Source of the DNA: Pseudomonas botevensis
Lineage (GTDB): Bacteria > Pseudomonadota > Gammaproteobacteria > Pseudomonadales > Pseudomonadaceae
Length of the DNA: 64,000 bases
Assembly: GCF_019145475.1 (NCBI RefSeq)
Contig: NZ_JAHTKI010000010.1
Span: 186,001-250,000, forward strand
Direction of reading: 5' to 3'
Shown: positions 8,999 through 25,073 of the stretch, piece after piece
How the letters are laid out: every line of letters begins with the position of its first letter
Position numbering within the stretch: position 1 is the first letter of the stretch
Notes under the pieces: generated by a model
The model's input: only the letters and a program-made list of their open reading frames with translations
The model's database searches: none
What the model was told of the DNA's origin: nothing
Translations under genes and position numbers: made by a program

Positions 8999-11077
8999 AT
9001 GAACAGGATTTTCTCCACCCTCGGTTTTTCGCTATGGATAGCGCTGCTTTCGCCGATGGTACAGGCGGCCAGTCTCAAGGCGCTGGATGTCGCGGCGCTG
9101 CCGGGTGACCGCGTCGAACTCAAGCTGTCGTTCGATGGCACGCCGCCGCAGCCCAAGGGCTACACCACCGAATCGCCCGCACGGATCGCCCTCGATCTGC
9201 CCGGCGTTGCCAGTCAGTTGGCAGTCAAGACCCGCGATCTGGGCAGCGGTAATGCCCGCAGCGCCACGGTGGTCGAGGCCAAGGATCGCACGCGGCTGAT
9301 CATCAACCTGACCCAGTTGACGCCGTACGACGCCCGGGTCGAGGGCAACACGCTGTTCGTGGTGGTCGGGCAGGGCACCAAGGCCACCGTGCCACGGCCG
9401 GTGACCGCTGCGCAGCGGGCAACCCCCGCGCCGGCGCCGGCCAGAACCTTCGCGCCGACGGCCAGGGCGATTCGCGGCGTGGACTTCCAGCGCGGCACGG
9501 ACGGTGAGGGCAATGTCGTCATCGATCTGTCGGATCCCGCCATCGCCCCGGACATTCAGGAGCATGACGGCAAGATCATCCTCAACTTCGCCCGCACCCA
9601 ACTGCCCGAAAAACTGCGGGTGCGGCTGGACGTCAAGGATTTCGCCACTCCGGTGCAATTCGTCAGTTCCAGCGTCAGCGGTGATCGGGCGACGATCGCC
9701 GTCGAGCCCAGCGGTGCTTTTGACTATTCGACTTTCCAGACCGACAACAAGCTGACCGTCAGCATTCGGCCGATGACCGTCGACGATTTGCGCAAGCGCA
9801 ACGTTGACCGCAACAGCTACAGCGGCGAAAAGCTCTCGCTTAACTTCCAGGACATCGACGTGCGCTCGGTACTGCAACTGATCGCCGACTTCACCAATCT
9901 CAATCTGGTGGCCAGCGATACGGTTCAGGGCGGTATCACGTTGCGTCTGCAAAACGTGCCGTGGGATCAGGCACTGGATCTGGTGCTGAAAACCAAAGGC
10001 CTGGATAAACGCAAGATCGGCAACGTGCTGCTGGTGGCTCCGGCGGATGAAATCGCCGCCCGGGAGCGCCAGGAGCTGGAGTCGCAGAAACAGATTGCTG
10101 AACTCGCACCGTTGCGTCGGGAGCTGTTGCAGGTCAACTACGCTAAGGCCACGGACATCGCCAAGCTGTTCCAGTCGGTGACCAGTGCCGAGGCGAAGGT
10201 CGACGAACGCGGCTCGATCACCGTCGATGAGCGCACCAACAACATCATTGCCTACCAGACCCAGGATCGCCTCGACGAGTTGCGGCGGATCGTGGCGCAA
10301 CTGGATATTCCGGTGCGCCAAGTGATGATCGAGGCGCGGATCGTCGAGGCCAACGTCGATTACGACAAGAGCCTGGGCGTGCGCTGGGGCGGTTCGATCC
10401 AGAACAAGGGCAACTGGAATACCTCCGGGGTCAGCAACGGCTCATCGACCACCATCGGGACGCCGGGCAGTACCAGCACCAACTCGCCGTTCGTCGACAT
10501 GGGCACGGTCAACAACACCTCCGGGATCGGCATCGCGTTCATCACCGACAACGTGTTGCTCGATCTTGAGCTGACCGCGATGGAGAAGACCGGCAATGGC
10601 GAAATCGTCTCGCAGCCCAAGGTCGTCACCTCCGACAAGGAAACCGCGAAAATCCTCAAGGGCACCGAGATTCCCTATCAGGAAGCCAGCTCCAGCGGCG
10701 CCACGTCGGTGTCCTTCAAGGAGGCTTCGCTGTCGCTGGAAGTGACGCCGCAGATCACCCCCGACAACCGCATCATCATGGAGGTCAAGGTCACCAAGGA
10801 CGAACCGGACTACCTGAACAAAGTGCAGGATGTACCGCCGATCAAGAAAAACGAGGTCAACGCCAAGGTGCTGGTGAATGACGGCGAGACCATCGTGATT
10901 GGTGGGGTTTTCTCAAATACTCAAAGCAAAGTCGTAGATAAGGTGCCATTTCTTGGCGATGTGCCGTATCTTGGCCGCCTTTTCCGGCGTGATGTGGTTT
11001 CGGAGAAAAAATCCGAGCTGTTGGTCTTCCTCACTCCGCGTATCATGAATAACCAGGCGATTGCTGTGAGTCGTTGA
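8999..11077 (+). CDS. pilQ: Type IV pilus outer-membrane secretin PilQ
   Basis: Forms the gated outer-membrane ring through which the pilus passes. 692 residues: signal peptide (cleaved near VQA-AS, about residue 25), two AMIN peptidoglycan-binding domains (about 25-110 and 155-245), an STN/N0 domain ([22 protein letters not shown], shown here only as a region near 280-300), an N1 domain and the C-terminal secretin domain with [15 protein letters not shown] near 655. Alanine/proline-rich linkers join the AMIN domains. It ends 4 bases before aroK. Confidence 0.95.
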   Translation: MNRIFSTLGFSLWIALLSPMVQAASLKALDVAALPGDRVELKLSFDGTPPQPKGYTTESPARIALDLPGVASQLAVKTRDLGSGNARSATVVEAKDRTRLIINLTQLTPYDARVEGNTLFVVVGQGTKATVPRPVTAAQRATPAPAPARTFAPTARAIRGVDFQRGTDGEGNVVIDLSDPAIAPDIQEHDGKIILNFARTQLPEKLRVRLDVKDFATPVQFVSSSVSGDRATIAVEPSGAFDYSTFQTDNKLTVSIRPMTVDDLRKRNVDRNSYSGEKLSLNFQDIDVRSVLQLIADFTNLNLVASDTVQGGITLRLQNVPWDQALDLVLKTKGLDKRKIGNVLLVAPADEIAARERQELESQKQIAELAPLRRELLQVNYAKATDIAKLFQSVTSAEAKVDERGSITVDERTNNIIAYQTQDRLDELRRIVAQLDIPVRQVMIEARIVEANVDYDKSLGVRWGGSIQNKGNWNTSGVSNGSSTTIGTPGSTSTNSPFVDMGTVNNTSGIGIAFITDNVLLDLELTAMEKTGNGEIVSQPKVVTSDKETAKILKGTEIPYQEASSSGATSVSFKEASLSLEVTPQITPDNRIIMEVKVTKDEPDYLNKVQDVPPIKKNEVNAKVLVNDGETIVIGGVFSNTQSKVVDKVPFLGDVPYLGRLFRRDVVSEKKSELLVFLTPRIMNNQAIAVSR

Positions 11078-11081
11078 TTCT

Positions 11082-11600
11082 GTGCGAAATTTGATTCTTG
11101 TAGGACCGATGGGCGCTGGAAAAAGCACCATCGGCCGGTTGCTGGCCAAAGAGCTGCGCCTGCCGTTCAAAGATTCCGACAAGGAAATTGAACTGCGCAC
11201 GGGCGCCAATATCCCGTGGATCTTCGACAAGGAAGGCGAACCCGGCTTCCGCGACCGCGAAGAGGCGATGATCGCCGAACTGTGCGCATTCGACGGCGTG
11301 GTGCTGGCGACCGGCGGCGGCGCGGTGATGCGCGATGCCAACCGCAAGGCCCTGCATGCGGGCGGGCGGGTGGTGTACCTGCACGCCTCCGTCGAGCAGC
11401 AGGTCGGTCGCACCTCCCGTGATCGCAATCGCCCGCTGCTGCGCACCGCCGATCCGGCGAAAACCCTGCGCGATCTGCTGGCGCTGCGCGATCCGCTGTA
11501 TCGGGAAATCGCCGACCTCGTCGTGGAAACCGACGAGCGGCCACCACGCATGGTGGTGCTCGATATCCTGGAACGCCTGCAGCAGCTTCCGCCCCGTTAA
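11082..11600 (+). CDS. aroK: Shikimate kinase
   Basis: Phosphorylates shikimate to shikimate 3-phosphate with ATP on the way to chorismate. 172 residues, normal length. It has the Walker A loop GPMGAGKST (8-16), the shikimate-binding Asp in FKDSDKEIE, and the ATGGGAVM glycine cluster. It starts with GTG four bases after the pilQ stop, so it probably shares the pil transcript. Confidence 0.95.
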   Translation: MRNLILVGPMGAGKSTIGRLLAKELRLPFKDSDKEIELRTGANIPWIFDKEGEPGFRDREEAMIAELCAFDGVVLATGGGAVMRDANRKALHAGGRVVYLHASVEQQVGRTSRDRNRPLLRTADPAKTLRDLLALRDPLYREIADLVVETDERPPRMVVLDILERLQQLPPR

Positions 11601-11741
11601 AGTGCCGTCGCAAATGCGCTATCCTCGGCGTCCTGTCGAGGGTTGTGGCGGATGGCAGGCGAGCGGCGTCATACCGGCACATGCCGTGAACATTCGATAA
11701 TTCCAGGCAGGACGCCTGCTTCATCTTCATCGTGGGGACTC

Positions 11742-12842
11742 ATGCAGACACTCAAGGTCGATCTAGGCGAGCGCAGCTACCCGATCCATATTGGCGAAGG
11801 CCTGTTGGACCGTCCCGAATTGCTGGCTCCGCACATCCATGGGCGGCAAGTGGCAATCATCTCCAACGAGACCGTTGCGCCGCTCTATCTCGAGCGTCTG
11901 ACCCGCAGCCTGGCGCAGTTTTCGGTGATTTCCGTCGTCCTGCCGGACGGCGAAGCCTTCAAGAACTGGGAAACCCTGCAACTGATCTTCGACGGCCTGC
12001 TGACCGCCCGTCATGACCGCCGCACCACGGTGATCGCCCTGGGCGGCGGTGTGATCGGCGACATGGCCGGTTTTGCGGCCGCCTGCTATCAGCGTGGCGT
12101 CGACTTCATCCAGATCCCCACCACACTGCTGTCCCAGGTCGATTCGTCGGTGGGCGGCAAGACCGGGATCAACCATCCGCTGGGCAAGAACATGGTCGGC
12201 GCGTTCTATCAGCCGAACGTGGTGCTGATCGATACGGCGTCCCTCAACACCCTGCCGGCGCGTGAGCTTTCCGCCGGTCTGGCGGAAGTCATCAAATACG
12301 GGCTGATCTGCGACGAGCCGTTCCTGACCTGGCTCGAAGACAACGTCGACAAGCTGCGCAATCTGGATCAGCAAGCGCTGACCTACGCCATCGAGCGCTC
12401 CTGCGCGGCCAAGGCTGCGGTGGTCGGTGCCGATGAGCGCGAGTCCGGCGTGCGCGCGACCCTCAACCTCGGCCACACCTTTGGCCACGCCATCGAAACC
12501 CACATGGGCTATGGTGTCTGGTTGCATGGTGAGGCGGTCGCGGCTGGCACTGTGATGGCGCTGGAGATGTCCGCGCGTCTGGGCTGGATCAGCGACGCAG
12601 AGCGTGATCGCGGCATCCGCCTGTTCCAGCGGGCCGGTCTGCCGGTGATTCCGCCGGAAGAGATGACCGAAGCCGATTTTCTCGAACATATGGCAATTGA
12701 TAAAAAAGTGATCGACGGTCGCCTGCGCCTGGTGCTGCTGCGCCGGATGGGCGAAGCAGTGGTGACCGACGATTATCCGAAAGAGGTTCTACAGGCCACG
12801 CTGGGAGCGGATTACCGCGCCCTGGCTCAGCTTAAAGGTTAA
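11742..12842 (+). CDS. aroB: 3-Dehydroquinate synthase
   Basis: Turns DAHP into 3-dehydroquinate, the second step of the shikimate pathway, using NAD+ and a divalent metal. 366 residues starting [15 protein letters not shown]. Visible motifs: PDGEAFKN (NAD side), [21 protein letters not shown] with its catalytic-site Lys, and the metal-binding [10 protein letters not shown] chose the ATG at 11742; longer in-frame starts add an unrelated leader. The 141-base gap after aroK holds no clear hairpin. aroB is followed 10 bases later by the SPOR-domain gene. Confidence 0.95.
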   Translation: MQTLKVDLGERSYPIHIGEGLLDRPELLAPHIHGRQVAIISNETVAPLYLERLTRSLAQFSVISVVLPDGEAFKNWETLQLIFDGLLTARHDRRTTVIALGGGVIGDMAGFAAACYQRGVDFIQIPTTLLSQVDSSVGGKTGINHPLGKNMVGAFYQPNVVLIDTASLNTLPARELSAGLAEVIKYGLICDEPFLTWLEDNVDKLRNLDQQALTYAIERSCAAKAAVVGADERESGVRATLNLGHTFGHAIETHMGYGVWLHGEAVAAGTVMALEMSARLGWISDAERDRGIRLFQRAGLPVIPPEEMTEADFLEHMAIDKKVIDGRLRLVLLRRMGEAVVTDDYPKEVLQATLGADYRALAQLKG

Positions 12843-12852
12843 TAAGATTCCG

Positions 12853-14466
12853 ATGACTAGTTTGCATGCCGACGAGGCGTTTCTCGGCCATTACCAGTTA
12901 AGTCACGACCCTTTCGCTCCACGGGTTCCGGGCTTCAAGTTCTTCCCGGCCCAGCGCAAACCGGTGCTGGGGCAGTTGCATCACCTGGCCCGCTACAGCC
13001 AGTTGCTGCTGGTGGTCACCGGCCCGCAGGGCAGTGGCAAGACGTTGCTGCGCCAGGCGCTGGTGGCCAGTACCAACAAACAATCGGTGCAGAGCGTCGT
13101 TGTCTCCGCCCGTGGTGCGGGCGATGCGGCCGGCGTGTTGCGACAGGTGGCCCAGGCACTGAACGTGGCACAGGCCGAAGTCAACGCCATCCTCGATCAA
13201 GTGGTGCAACTGGCGCTGACCGGTCAGGAAGTCTATCTGCTGGTGGACGATGCCGAACAACTCGACGAGTCCGCCCTGGAAGCCTTGATGGCATTGGGGG
13301 CCGGCGCACCGGAAGGTCGCCCGCATGTGTTCCTGTTCGGCGAGTCGTCGCTGATCGCTCAGCTTGAGGCCTTGCACCTTGAGGAAGAGCGCTTCCACGT
13401 CATCGAATTGCAGCCATACACCGAGGAAGAAACCCGCGAATACCTCGACCAGCGGCTCGAAGGCGCCGGCCGTGGTATCGAACTTTTCACCGCGGATCAG
13501 ATCTCTGATATTCACGAAAGCTCCGAGGGCTGGCCTGGCAACATCAACCAGGTCGCTCGCGATGCGATGATCGAAGCCATGATTGCCAGCCGCTCTGCGG
13601 TCAAGCGTCCAAGTATGGGGTTCAACATGCCGAAGAAACACGTATTGGCGATTTCCGCCGTCGTTGTGGTCGCGGTCGCTGCCGCCTGGCTGATGCCGGG
13701 CCGCAACAAGGCGCCGACCACCGGCGCGCCGGCCAACGAACAGGCGCAACTGCCATTGGGTCAGGGCACGCCTCAGGCCGGCGGCGCGCCGTCCGTCGAG
13801 TTCAATGGCAACACCCAGCCGATGCCGTTGCCGCTGGTCGGCAACTCGCAACCGGTGATGCGCGGCCCGTTGGCCGAGGCGGCGGGTGGAATCACCGAAG
13901 GTGACGATGGTGTGCCGCTCGAAGGCTCCAGCAATACGCCGCCGACCGTGACCACCACTGCGCCGCCGGCAGGCGTTCCGGCAGGCCCGGCACCTACGCC
14001 GGTCCCGGTTCCGGTTCCAGCCGCCAAGCCGACCCCGGCACCGACCCAGGTGGCGACCGCCAAGCCTGCTCCGGCGGCGCCAGTGGCCAAACCTGCTCCA
14101 GCGCCGGCCAAGCCTGTCGCCGCCGCCAAACCGGCGGAGAAGCCTGCCGAGAAGCCTGTGACCGTTGCCAAGGCTGCCGGTGGCAGCTGGTACGCCGGCC
14201 AGGCACCGGGTAACTACGTGGTGCAGATCCTCGGCACCAGCTCCGAAGCGACCGCGCAGAACTTCGTCAAGGAGCAGGGCGGCGAGTACCGTTATTTCAA
14301 GAAAGTCCTCAACGGCAAGCCTCTCTACGTGATCACCTATGGCAGTTTTGCCAACCGTGATGCGGCTGTTTCTGCCATCAAGGCCTTGCCAGCGAAGGTT
14401 CAGGCTGGTAAACCTTGGCCTCGCACTGTCGCCAGCGTCCAACAGGAACTGGCTACAACTCGCTGA
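12853..14466 (+). CDS. AAA ATPase with C-terminal SPOR domain (DamX-like cell-division protein)
   Basis: 537 residues in three parts. An ExeA-type AAA ATPase module occupies about 15-250, with Walker A GPQGSGKT (57-64) and Walker B YLLVDDAEQ (about 129-137). One membrane helix (about 258-277, AISAVVVVAVAAAWLM) precedes a periplasmic Pro/Ala-rich linker (about 285-445), and a SPOR domain (about 452-530; YVVQILGTSSEATAQNF) should bind denuded glycan strands at the septum. The position after aroB matches DamX of enterobacteria, whose N-terminal ATPase part is absent; in pseudomonads the ATPase-SPOR form is usual. Role in division is inferred from domains and position. The low-complexity linker is likely length-variable. 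Confidence 0.88.
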   Translation: MTSLHADEAFLGHYQLSHDPFAPRVPGFKFFPAQRKPVLGQLHHLARYSQLLLVVTGPQGSGKTLLRQALVASTNKQSVQSVVVSARGAGDAAGVLRQVAQALNVAQAEVNAILDQVVQLALTGQEVYLLVDDAEQLDESALEALMALGAGAPEGRPHVFLFGESSLIAQLEALHLEEERFHVIELQPYTEEETREYLDQRLEGAGRGIELFTADQISDIHESSEGWPGNINQVARDAMIEAMIASRSAVKRPSMGFNMPKKHVLAISAVVVVAVAAAWLMPGRNKAPTTGAPANEQAQLPLGQGTPQAGGAPSVEFNGNTQPMPLPLVGNSQPVMRGPLAEAAGGITEGDDGVPLEGSSNTPPTVTTTAPPAGVPAGPAPTPVPVPVPAAKPTPAPTQVATAKPAPAAPVAKPAPAPAKPVAAAKPAEKPAEKPVTVAKAAGGSWYAGQAPGNYVVQILGTSSEATAQNFVKEQGGEYRYFKKVLNGKPLYVITYGSFANRDAAVSAIKALPAKVQAGKPWPRTVASVQQELATTR

Positions 14467-14678
14467 AGATTCGGCGGCCTTACCCAGGCTGCCTCTCCCG
14501 GCACCTCAAAATCTCCACGAGTGCGCGCCGTCTCCACAGACTGCGTGCCTTGTGGTGTCTGCGTCACTGTAGTCTTTGAGTCGTTGCGGTCAAAATTAAA
14601 AAAGTTTTGACTAGCACAGCAGATCGCTTTAAACCTTTCACAAATGCGACATGAATTTGCGACATTTCGTCGTCAAAT

Positions 14679-14707
14679 TTGTGGGCGTCTGTGTCGCTGT
14701 GTACAAT
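14679..14707 (+). promoter_or_regulatory. Putative sigma-70 promoter of gltBD
   Basis: TTGTGG (14679-14684) and TACAAT (14702-14707) with 17-base spacing lie 110 bases before gltB. The rest of the 350-base gap (14467-14816) shows A/T-rich sequence but no hairpin or ORF I can support. Confidence 0.5.
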
Positions 14708-14816
14708 GACCACCCTTTTGCCCCCGCTAAGCCGGCGTACGTTCGGCGCGGAGCGCAAGTGGTTGAATTGAAAAGAAATTTGCCTCGAAAAGAGGCAGCC
14801 TGGTGAGAAAGTGTCT

Positions 14817-20712
<5,896 letters not shown>

Positions 20713-20740
20713 ACCCGGTTCGAAACTGCACCGCAATACC

Positions 20741-20827
20741 TGTGGGAGCTGGCTTGCCAGCGATAGCATCACCTCGGTCAGTCTGACATTCCGAGATGCC
20801 TGCATCGCTGGCGAGCCAGCTCCCACA
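20741..20827. repeat. REP doublet (REPIN)
   Basis: TGTGGGAGCTGGCTTGCCAG ... CTGGCGAGCCAGCTCCCACA: two REP units in inverted orientation separated by about 45 bases, in the gltD-hemE gap. Typical of Pseudomonas REPINs. Confidence 0.85.
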
Positions 20828-20961
20828 TTGGTTTCCAGGTGTTGCTGAAATCAGCGAAATCATTGCGACAAATTGACCCGATAGACAAAAGGCTGACCTG
20901 CATCCGTGCCTTTTGCGTCGCGCTCTGAGAAAATGCCCGCACTTTTTTTCCGGATGCCGAC

Positions 20962-22029
20962 ATGACTGCCCTGAAGAACGACCGTTTCCTTCGCGCCCTG
21001 CTCAAGCAACCCGTAGACGTCACCCCTGTGTGGATGATGCGCCAGGCCGGCCGCTACCTGCCGGAATACCGCGCCAGCCGCGCCCAGGCCGGTGATTTCA
21101 TGAGCCTGTGCATGAATCCGGAATTCGCCTGCGAAGTCACGCTGCAACCCCTCGACCGCTATCCGCAACTGGACGCGGCGATCCTGTTCTCCGACATCCT
21201 CACCATCCCCGATGCCATGGGCCAGGGCCTGTACTTCGAGACCGGTGAAGGTCCGCGCTTCAAGAAAGTCGTCAGCACCCTGGCTGACATCGAAGCCCTG
21301 CCGATCCCGGATCCGCACAAAGACCTCGGCTACGTGATGAACGCGGTCAGCACCATTCGCCGCGAACTGAATGGCCGTGTGCCGCTGATCGGTTTCTCCG
21401 GCAGCCCGTGGACCCTGGCGACCTACATGGTCGAAGGCGGTTCGTCGAAGGACTTCCGCAAGACCAAGGCAATGCTCTACGACAACCCGCAAGCCATGCA
21501 CCTGCTGCTGGACAAACTGGCACAGTCGGTGACCTCGTACCTCAACGGCCAGATCATGGCCGGCGCGCAAGCGGTGCAGATCTTCGACACCTGGGGCGGC
21601 AACCTGTCGGCGGCGGCGTACCAGGAGTTCTCCCTGGCCTACATGAAGAAAATCGTCAGCGGCCTGATCCGCGAGCACGAAGGGCGCAAGGTGCCGGTGA
21701 TCCTGTTCACCAAGAACGGCGGCCTGTGGCTGGAAAGCATCGCCGACGCTGGCGCCGATGCGCTGGGTCTGGACTGGACCTGCGACCTGGGCAACGCCCG
21801 CGCCCGCGTCGGCGACAAGGTCGCGCTGCAAGGCAACATGGACCCGACCGTGCTCTACGCGAAACCGGAAGCGATCCGCACCGAAGTCGGGCGCATCCTC
21901 GCCAGCTACGGCAAGGGCAGCGGCCACGTGTTCAACCTCGGCCACGGCATCACCCCGGAAGTCGACCCGGAACACGCCGGCGCCTTCCTGCGCGCGGTGC
22001 ACGAGTTGTCGGCGCAGTATCACGAGTGA
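20962..22029 (+). CDS. hemE: Uroporphyrinogen decarboxylase
   Basis: Removes four acetate carboxyls from uroporphyrinogen III to give coproporphyrinogen III in haem synthesis. 355 residues, the usual length. Signature [16 protein letters not shown] lies near the N-terminus (about 22-37) with the substrate-binding Arg residues; the catalytic Asp lies in [14 protein letters not shown]; the second conserved region [13 protein letters not shown] is also present. Monocistronic, closed by a strong terminator. Confidence 0.96.
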   Translation: MTALKNDRFLRALLKQPVDVTPVWMMRQAGRYLPEYRASRAQAGDFMSLCMNPEFACEVTLQPLDRYPQLDAAILFSDILTIPDAMGQGLYFETGEGPRFKKVVSTLADIEALPIPDPHKDLGYVMNAVSTIRRELNGRVPLIGFSGSPWTLATYMVEGGSSKDFRKTKAMLYDNPQAMHLLLDKLAQSVTSYLNGQIMAGAQAVQIFDTWGGNLSAAAYQEFSLAYMKKIVSGLIREHEGRKVPVILFTKNGGLWLESIADAGADALGLDWTCDLGNARARVGDKVALQGNMDPTVLYAKPEAIRTEVGRILASYGKGSGHVFNLGHGITPEVDPEHAGAFLRAVHELSAQYHE

Positions 22030-22041
22030 TCGCGCTTCAAT

Positions 22042-22071
22042 AAAAACGCCCGGCTTGTGCCGGGCGTTTTT
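22042..22071 (+). terminator. Terminator of hemE
   Basis: AAAAACGCCCGGC-TTGT-GCCGGGCGTTTTT, a perfect stem with T-run, 12 bases after the stop codon; symmetrical, so likely active on the opposing MFS transcript too. Confidence 0.9.
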
Positions 22072-22139
22072 GTTTGCGCGATCCAATGTCAGACATGGAT
22101 CAGAGACGAGAGGGAAGCAAGCTCTCTACAGGGATTTGG

Positions 22140-23414
22140 TCAGGCCTTAACGCCACCGAGAGGCGGCAACTTCGCCAGTTTCAACGCCACGATCAGCGCC
22201 ACCAGCAGCAACGCGCCGATGAACAGGCCGATCCCGTTCCATCCGCCCCAATGCCAGAACACCCCGCCTGCCGTGCCGGCGATGCTCGACCCGGCGTAAT
22301 AGCTGAACAGGTACAACGATGACGCCTGGCCCTTGGCCTTGGTTGCGCGGCGACCGATCCAGCTGCTGGCGACGGAGTGCGCGCCGAAGAAGCCGAAGGT
22401 GAAGATCAGCATGCCGATGATGACCAGCGACAGGGGCGTGAACATCGTCAGGGCGAGGCCGGCGAACATCAGGGCGATGGTCGCCCACAGCACTTTGCGG
22501 CGTCCCAGTTTGTCGGCCAGCGAACCGATTTTCGCCGAGCTGTAGATGCCCGACAGGTACACCACCGACAGCAGGCCGACGAACGCCTGTTCCAGATGAT
22601 ACGGCTCGGCCAGCAGGCGGTAGCCGATGTAGTTGAACAGGGTGACGAACGCACCCATCAACACGAAGGCCTCGAGAAACAGCAGCGGCAGGCCGGCATC
22701 GCGAAAGTGCATGGTGAAGCCGTCGAGCAGGCTGCGCGGATGCAGCGAGCGGGAACGGAAGTTGCGTGATTCCGGGAGGATCTTCCAGAACACCGCCGCC
22801 GCGATCAGCGCCAGACCACCAATCACCAGCATTGCCGTGTGCCAACTGACGAAGTCGATCAACACCCCGGTGATCAAGCGACCGCTCATCCCGCCAATCG
22901 CGTTGCCGGCGATGTACAGGCCCATCGCCAGACCGATGTGCTGCGGATGGATTTCTTCGCTCAGGTAAGTCATGGCGACCGCCGCCAGCCCGCTCAACGA
23001 CAAGCCGATCAGCGCGCGCATCAGCAGCACGCCGTGCCAGCTCGGCATCACCGAACTGGCGATGGTGCACAGCGCGGCCGCGAACAGCGCGGTGACCATC
23101 ACCGGTTTGCGCCCGATTCGATCGGAGATTGGCCCGGTGATCAGCAGACCGAACGCCAGCATGCCGGTCGCCACCGACAGGATCAGGCTGCTCTGCGCCG
23201 CGTTGATCGAGTACTCATGGGACAGCAGCGGCATCATCGGTTGCACGCAGTACAGCAGGGCGAACGTCGCGAAACCGCCGCTGAACAGCGCCAGCACCGT
23301 GCGCATGAACATCGGCGTGCCTTTTTCGATGTAGATCTCTTGCAGCTCCGTCATCACATCATCCGCAGCAGCGGGCGGGACTTCATGGGCAAGGGGGGCA
23401 ACGGCAGTTTTCAC
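22140..23414 (-). CDS. MFS transporter (YnfM-like)
   Basis: Twelve-helix major facilitator superfamily protein, 424 residues. The family loop between helices 2 and 3 is seen as GPISDRIGRKPVM and its repeat in the second half as GSLADKLGRRKVL. The N-terminal 35 residues are polar. GTG at 23414 has GAGG 8 bases upstream; an in-frame ATG at 23354 (MTELQEIY) is an alternative. It is divergent from a LysR regulator, which usually controls such a neighbour; E. coli has the same YnfM/YnfL pairing. Substrate unknown; efflux of a small organic compound is the likeliest role. Confidence 0.85.
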   Translation of the reverse strand: MKTAVAPLAHEVPPAAADDVMTELQEIYIEKGTPMFMRTVLALFSGGFATFALLYCVQPMMPLLSHEYSINAAQSSLILSVATGMLAFGLLITGPISDRIGRKPVMVTALFAAALCTIASSVMPSWHGVLLMRALIGLSLSGLAAVAMTYLSEEIHPQHIGLAMGLYIAGNAIGGMSGRLITGVLIDFVSWHTAMLVIGGLALIAAAVFWKILPESRNFRSRSLHPRSLLDGFTMHFRDAGLPLLFLEAFVLMGAFVTLFNYIGYRLLAEPYHLEQAFVGLLSVVYLSGIYSSAKIGSLADKLGRRKVLWATIALMFAGLALTMFTPLSLVIIGMLIFTFGFFGAHSVASSWIGRRATKAKGQASSLYLFSYYAGSSIAGTAGGVFWHWGGWNGIGLFIGALLLVALIVALKLAKLPPLGGVKA

Positions 23415-23455
23415 ATCAGACCTCGGAGGAGCACGGCCAGGCAGGCAATGAAAAA

Positions 23456-23485
23456 ATCATATAGCTGGCTAATGTTTCTATCCAA
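23456..23485 (-). promoter_or_regulatory. Putative promoter of the MFS gene with LysR-type half-sites
   Basis: On the minus strand TTGGAT (23480-23485) and TATGAT (23456-23461) are 18 bases apart. On the plus strand the inverted ATAG (23461-23464) / CTAT (23478-23481) brackets the -10/-35 spacer and a third ATAG lies at 23506-23509, as expected for a LysR operator in this 119-base divergent gap. By eye only. Confidence 0.3.
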
Positions 23486-23533
23486 TATATTGTTCGACCT
23501 GTTTGATAGCTTTAACGACCTAATGGGGTTTCC

Positions 23534-24436
23534 ATGGAATTGCGTCATCTGCGCTACTTCATCGCCGTTGCCGAAGAACTGCATTTCGGCCGCGCCGCAC
23601 AGGCACTGGGCATCTCCCAGCCGCCACTGAGCCAGCAGATTCAGGCACTGGAGCAAGAGGTCGGTGCACGGCTTTTCGAGCGTACCAATCGTCGGGTCGA
23701 GCTGAGCGAAGCCGGTCGATTGTTCCTCGAAGAGGCGCGGCTGGTGCTGGCGCAGGTCGATAAGGCGGCGGATGTGGCCCGGCGCGCGCAGCTTGGTGAA
23801 CTCGGTGAGTTGAAGATCGGCTTCACCTCGTCGGCGCCGTTCAACTCGACCATTCCCCAGGCGATCTTTTCCTTTCGCCAGCGCTTCCCGGCGGTGCATC
23901 TGAATCTGCGGGAGATGAGCAGCACTCAAGTGGCGGATGCGTTGGTCGAAGAGTCGATTGAAGTCGGGATCATGCGCCCGCTTGGCCTGCCGGATTCGTT
24001 GAGTGTCGTGGAGCTGATGCGCGAACCGTTGGTGGCGGTGCTCAGCTCCAAACATCCGCTGGTGCAGGGTCCCGAGGAAGGGCTGTTTCTTTCGGCGCTG
24101 GCGCTCGAACCGTTCGTGTTTTTCCCACGCAGCTATGGCAGCGGTCTGTACGCGCAGTTGCTCAGCCTGGCCCGAGACGCCGGCTTCAGTCCGCATTTTG
24201 CCCAAGAGGCTGGCGAGGCGATGACCATTATCGGTCTGGTGGCGGCGGGGCTGGGTGTCTCGGTGTTGCCGGCGTCCTATCAACGGATGCGCATCGACGG
24301 TGTGGTCTATCGGCCACTGCTGGATCCGGCGGCGGTTTCGGCGGTGTGGCTGGTACAGCGCAAGGACCAGAAGTCACCGATGGCCAAAGCCTTCGTCGAC
24401 CTGCTCACGCGCAAGGTTGAACCCTTGATCGGCTAA
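23534..24436 (+). CDS. LysR-family transcriptional regulator (YnfL-like)
   Basis: 300 residues: N-terminal winged helix-turn-helix (MELRHLRYFIAVAEELHFGRAA..., helix-turn-helix about 16-40 with GISQPPLSQQIQALEQ), linker helix, then the two-lobed effector-binding domain (about 90-295). It is most likely the regulator of the divergent MFS gene, with autoregulation from the shared 119-base gap. Effector unknown. Confidence 0.9.
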   Translation: MELRHLRYFIAVAEELHFGRAAQALGISQPPLSQQIQALEQEVGARLFERTNRRVELSEAGRLFLEEARLVLAQVDKAADVARRAQLGELGELKIGFTSSAPFNSTIPQAIFSFRQRFPAVHLNLREMSSTQVADALVEESIEVGIMRPLGLPDSLSVVELMREPLVAVLSSKHPLVQGPEEGLFLSALALEPFVFFPRSYGSGLYAQLLSLARDAGFSPHFAQEAGEAMTIIGLVAAGLGVSVLPASYQRMRIDGVVYRPLLDPAAVSAVWLVQRKDQKSPMAKAFVDLLTRKVEPLIG

Positions 24437-24452
24437 TGGCCGCTGGCCTCTT

Positions 24453-24510
24453 CGCGGGCAAGCCCGCTCCCACAGGGGGAACGCGTTCCAAATGTGCGGG
24501 CTTGCCCGCA
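24453..24510. repeat. REP doublet
   Basis: GCGGGCAAGCCCGCTCCCACA followed 20-odd bases later by TGTGCGGGCTTGCCCGC, inverted. It fills the gap between the convergent LysR gene and the secreted-protein gene. Confidence 0.8.
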
Positions 24511-24514
24511 ATGG

Positions 24515-24952
24515 CTAAGGCAACCGCACCAGATCCCCCTTCAACGCCACCCGCGCGACGAAAATCCCCACCCGGCACTCATACGTATTCAGATCCTTGC
24601 GTACATGCTGGTCGTAGTAGCTGACGATATTGGTCACCGCATTCGCCCCGATCCGCTTGGCATCGGCCTGCAGCTTGATCAGGTTCGACTGCAGCACCCA
24701 CTCGCAGGCATCGCGATCACTCTTGTTGAAACCGTTGGTGCCCAGATCACTGATCACATCCCTGCGCAACAACTGCTGAGTGCCCTGCGGCCCGTTACCG
24801 GCCAGATAAAACTTCACACTGCCATCGATCCGCCCGGCGCGCAGCGCGTCCGCCAATACGGTTTCGAACGGCATGTACATGAGGTTGGTGGCGTGGCTGG
24901 CGCCGGGGAGCAGGCTGAACAGTGTGGCGGCGATCAGGGCTTTCACTTGCAT
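24515..24952 (-). CDS. Small secreted protein of unknown function (paralogue A)
   Basis: 145 residues with a signal peptide (cut near SHA-T, about residue 21) and a mature domain with IDGSVKFYLAGN, a conserved pair of Cys (DACEW, YEC) that could form a disulphide, and the signature GANAVTNIVSYY, which recalls YbjQ/RcsF-like small domains. Relatives in databases are often labelled excinuclease ATPase subunit; nothing here supports that. AAGGAG six bases before the ATG at 24952 decides the start. Close paralogue of the next upstream gene at 25074-25520. Confidence 0.75.
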   Translation of the reverse strand: MQVKALIAATLFSLLPGASHATNLMYMPFETVLADALRAGRIDGSVKFYLAGNGPQGTQQLLRRDVISDLGTNGFNKSDRDACEWVLQSNLIKLQADAKRIGANAVTNIVSYYDQHVRKDLNTYECRVGIFVARVALKGDLVRLP

Positions 24953-25030
24953 GGTCATCTCCTTGACGTAGCGAGTGGGGAATTCATCCAGTGTAGACAG
25001 TGAATGTTGGCCGTAAAAATATGCTCTGAA

Positions 25031-25064
25031 ATGACAAAGGGCGCCGAACGGCGCCCTTTGTCAT
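25031..25064 (-). terminator. Perfect palindrome after the secreted paralogue B gene
   Basis: ATGACAAAGGGCGCC-GAAC-GGCGCCCTTTGTCAT: a 15-base perfect stem with a 4-base loop, 9 bases beyond the stop codon at 25074. There is no T-run on the minus strand, so it may be a processing or stabilising hairpin as much as a terminator. Confidence 0.6.
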
Positions 25065-25073
25065 TCCTGGCGA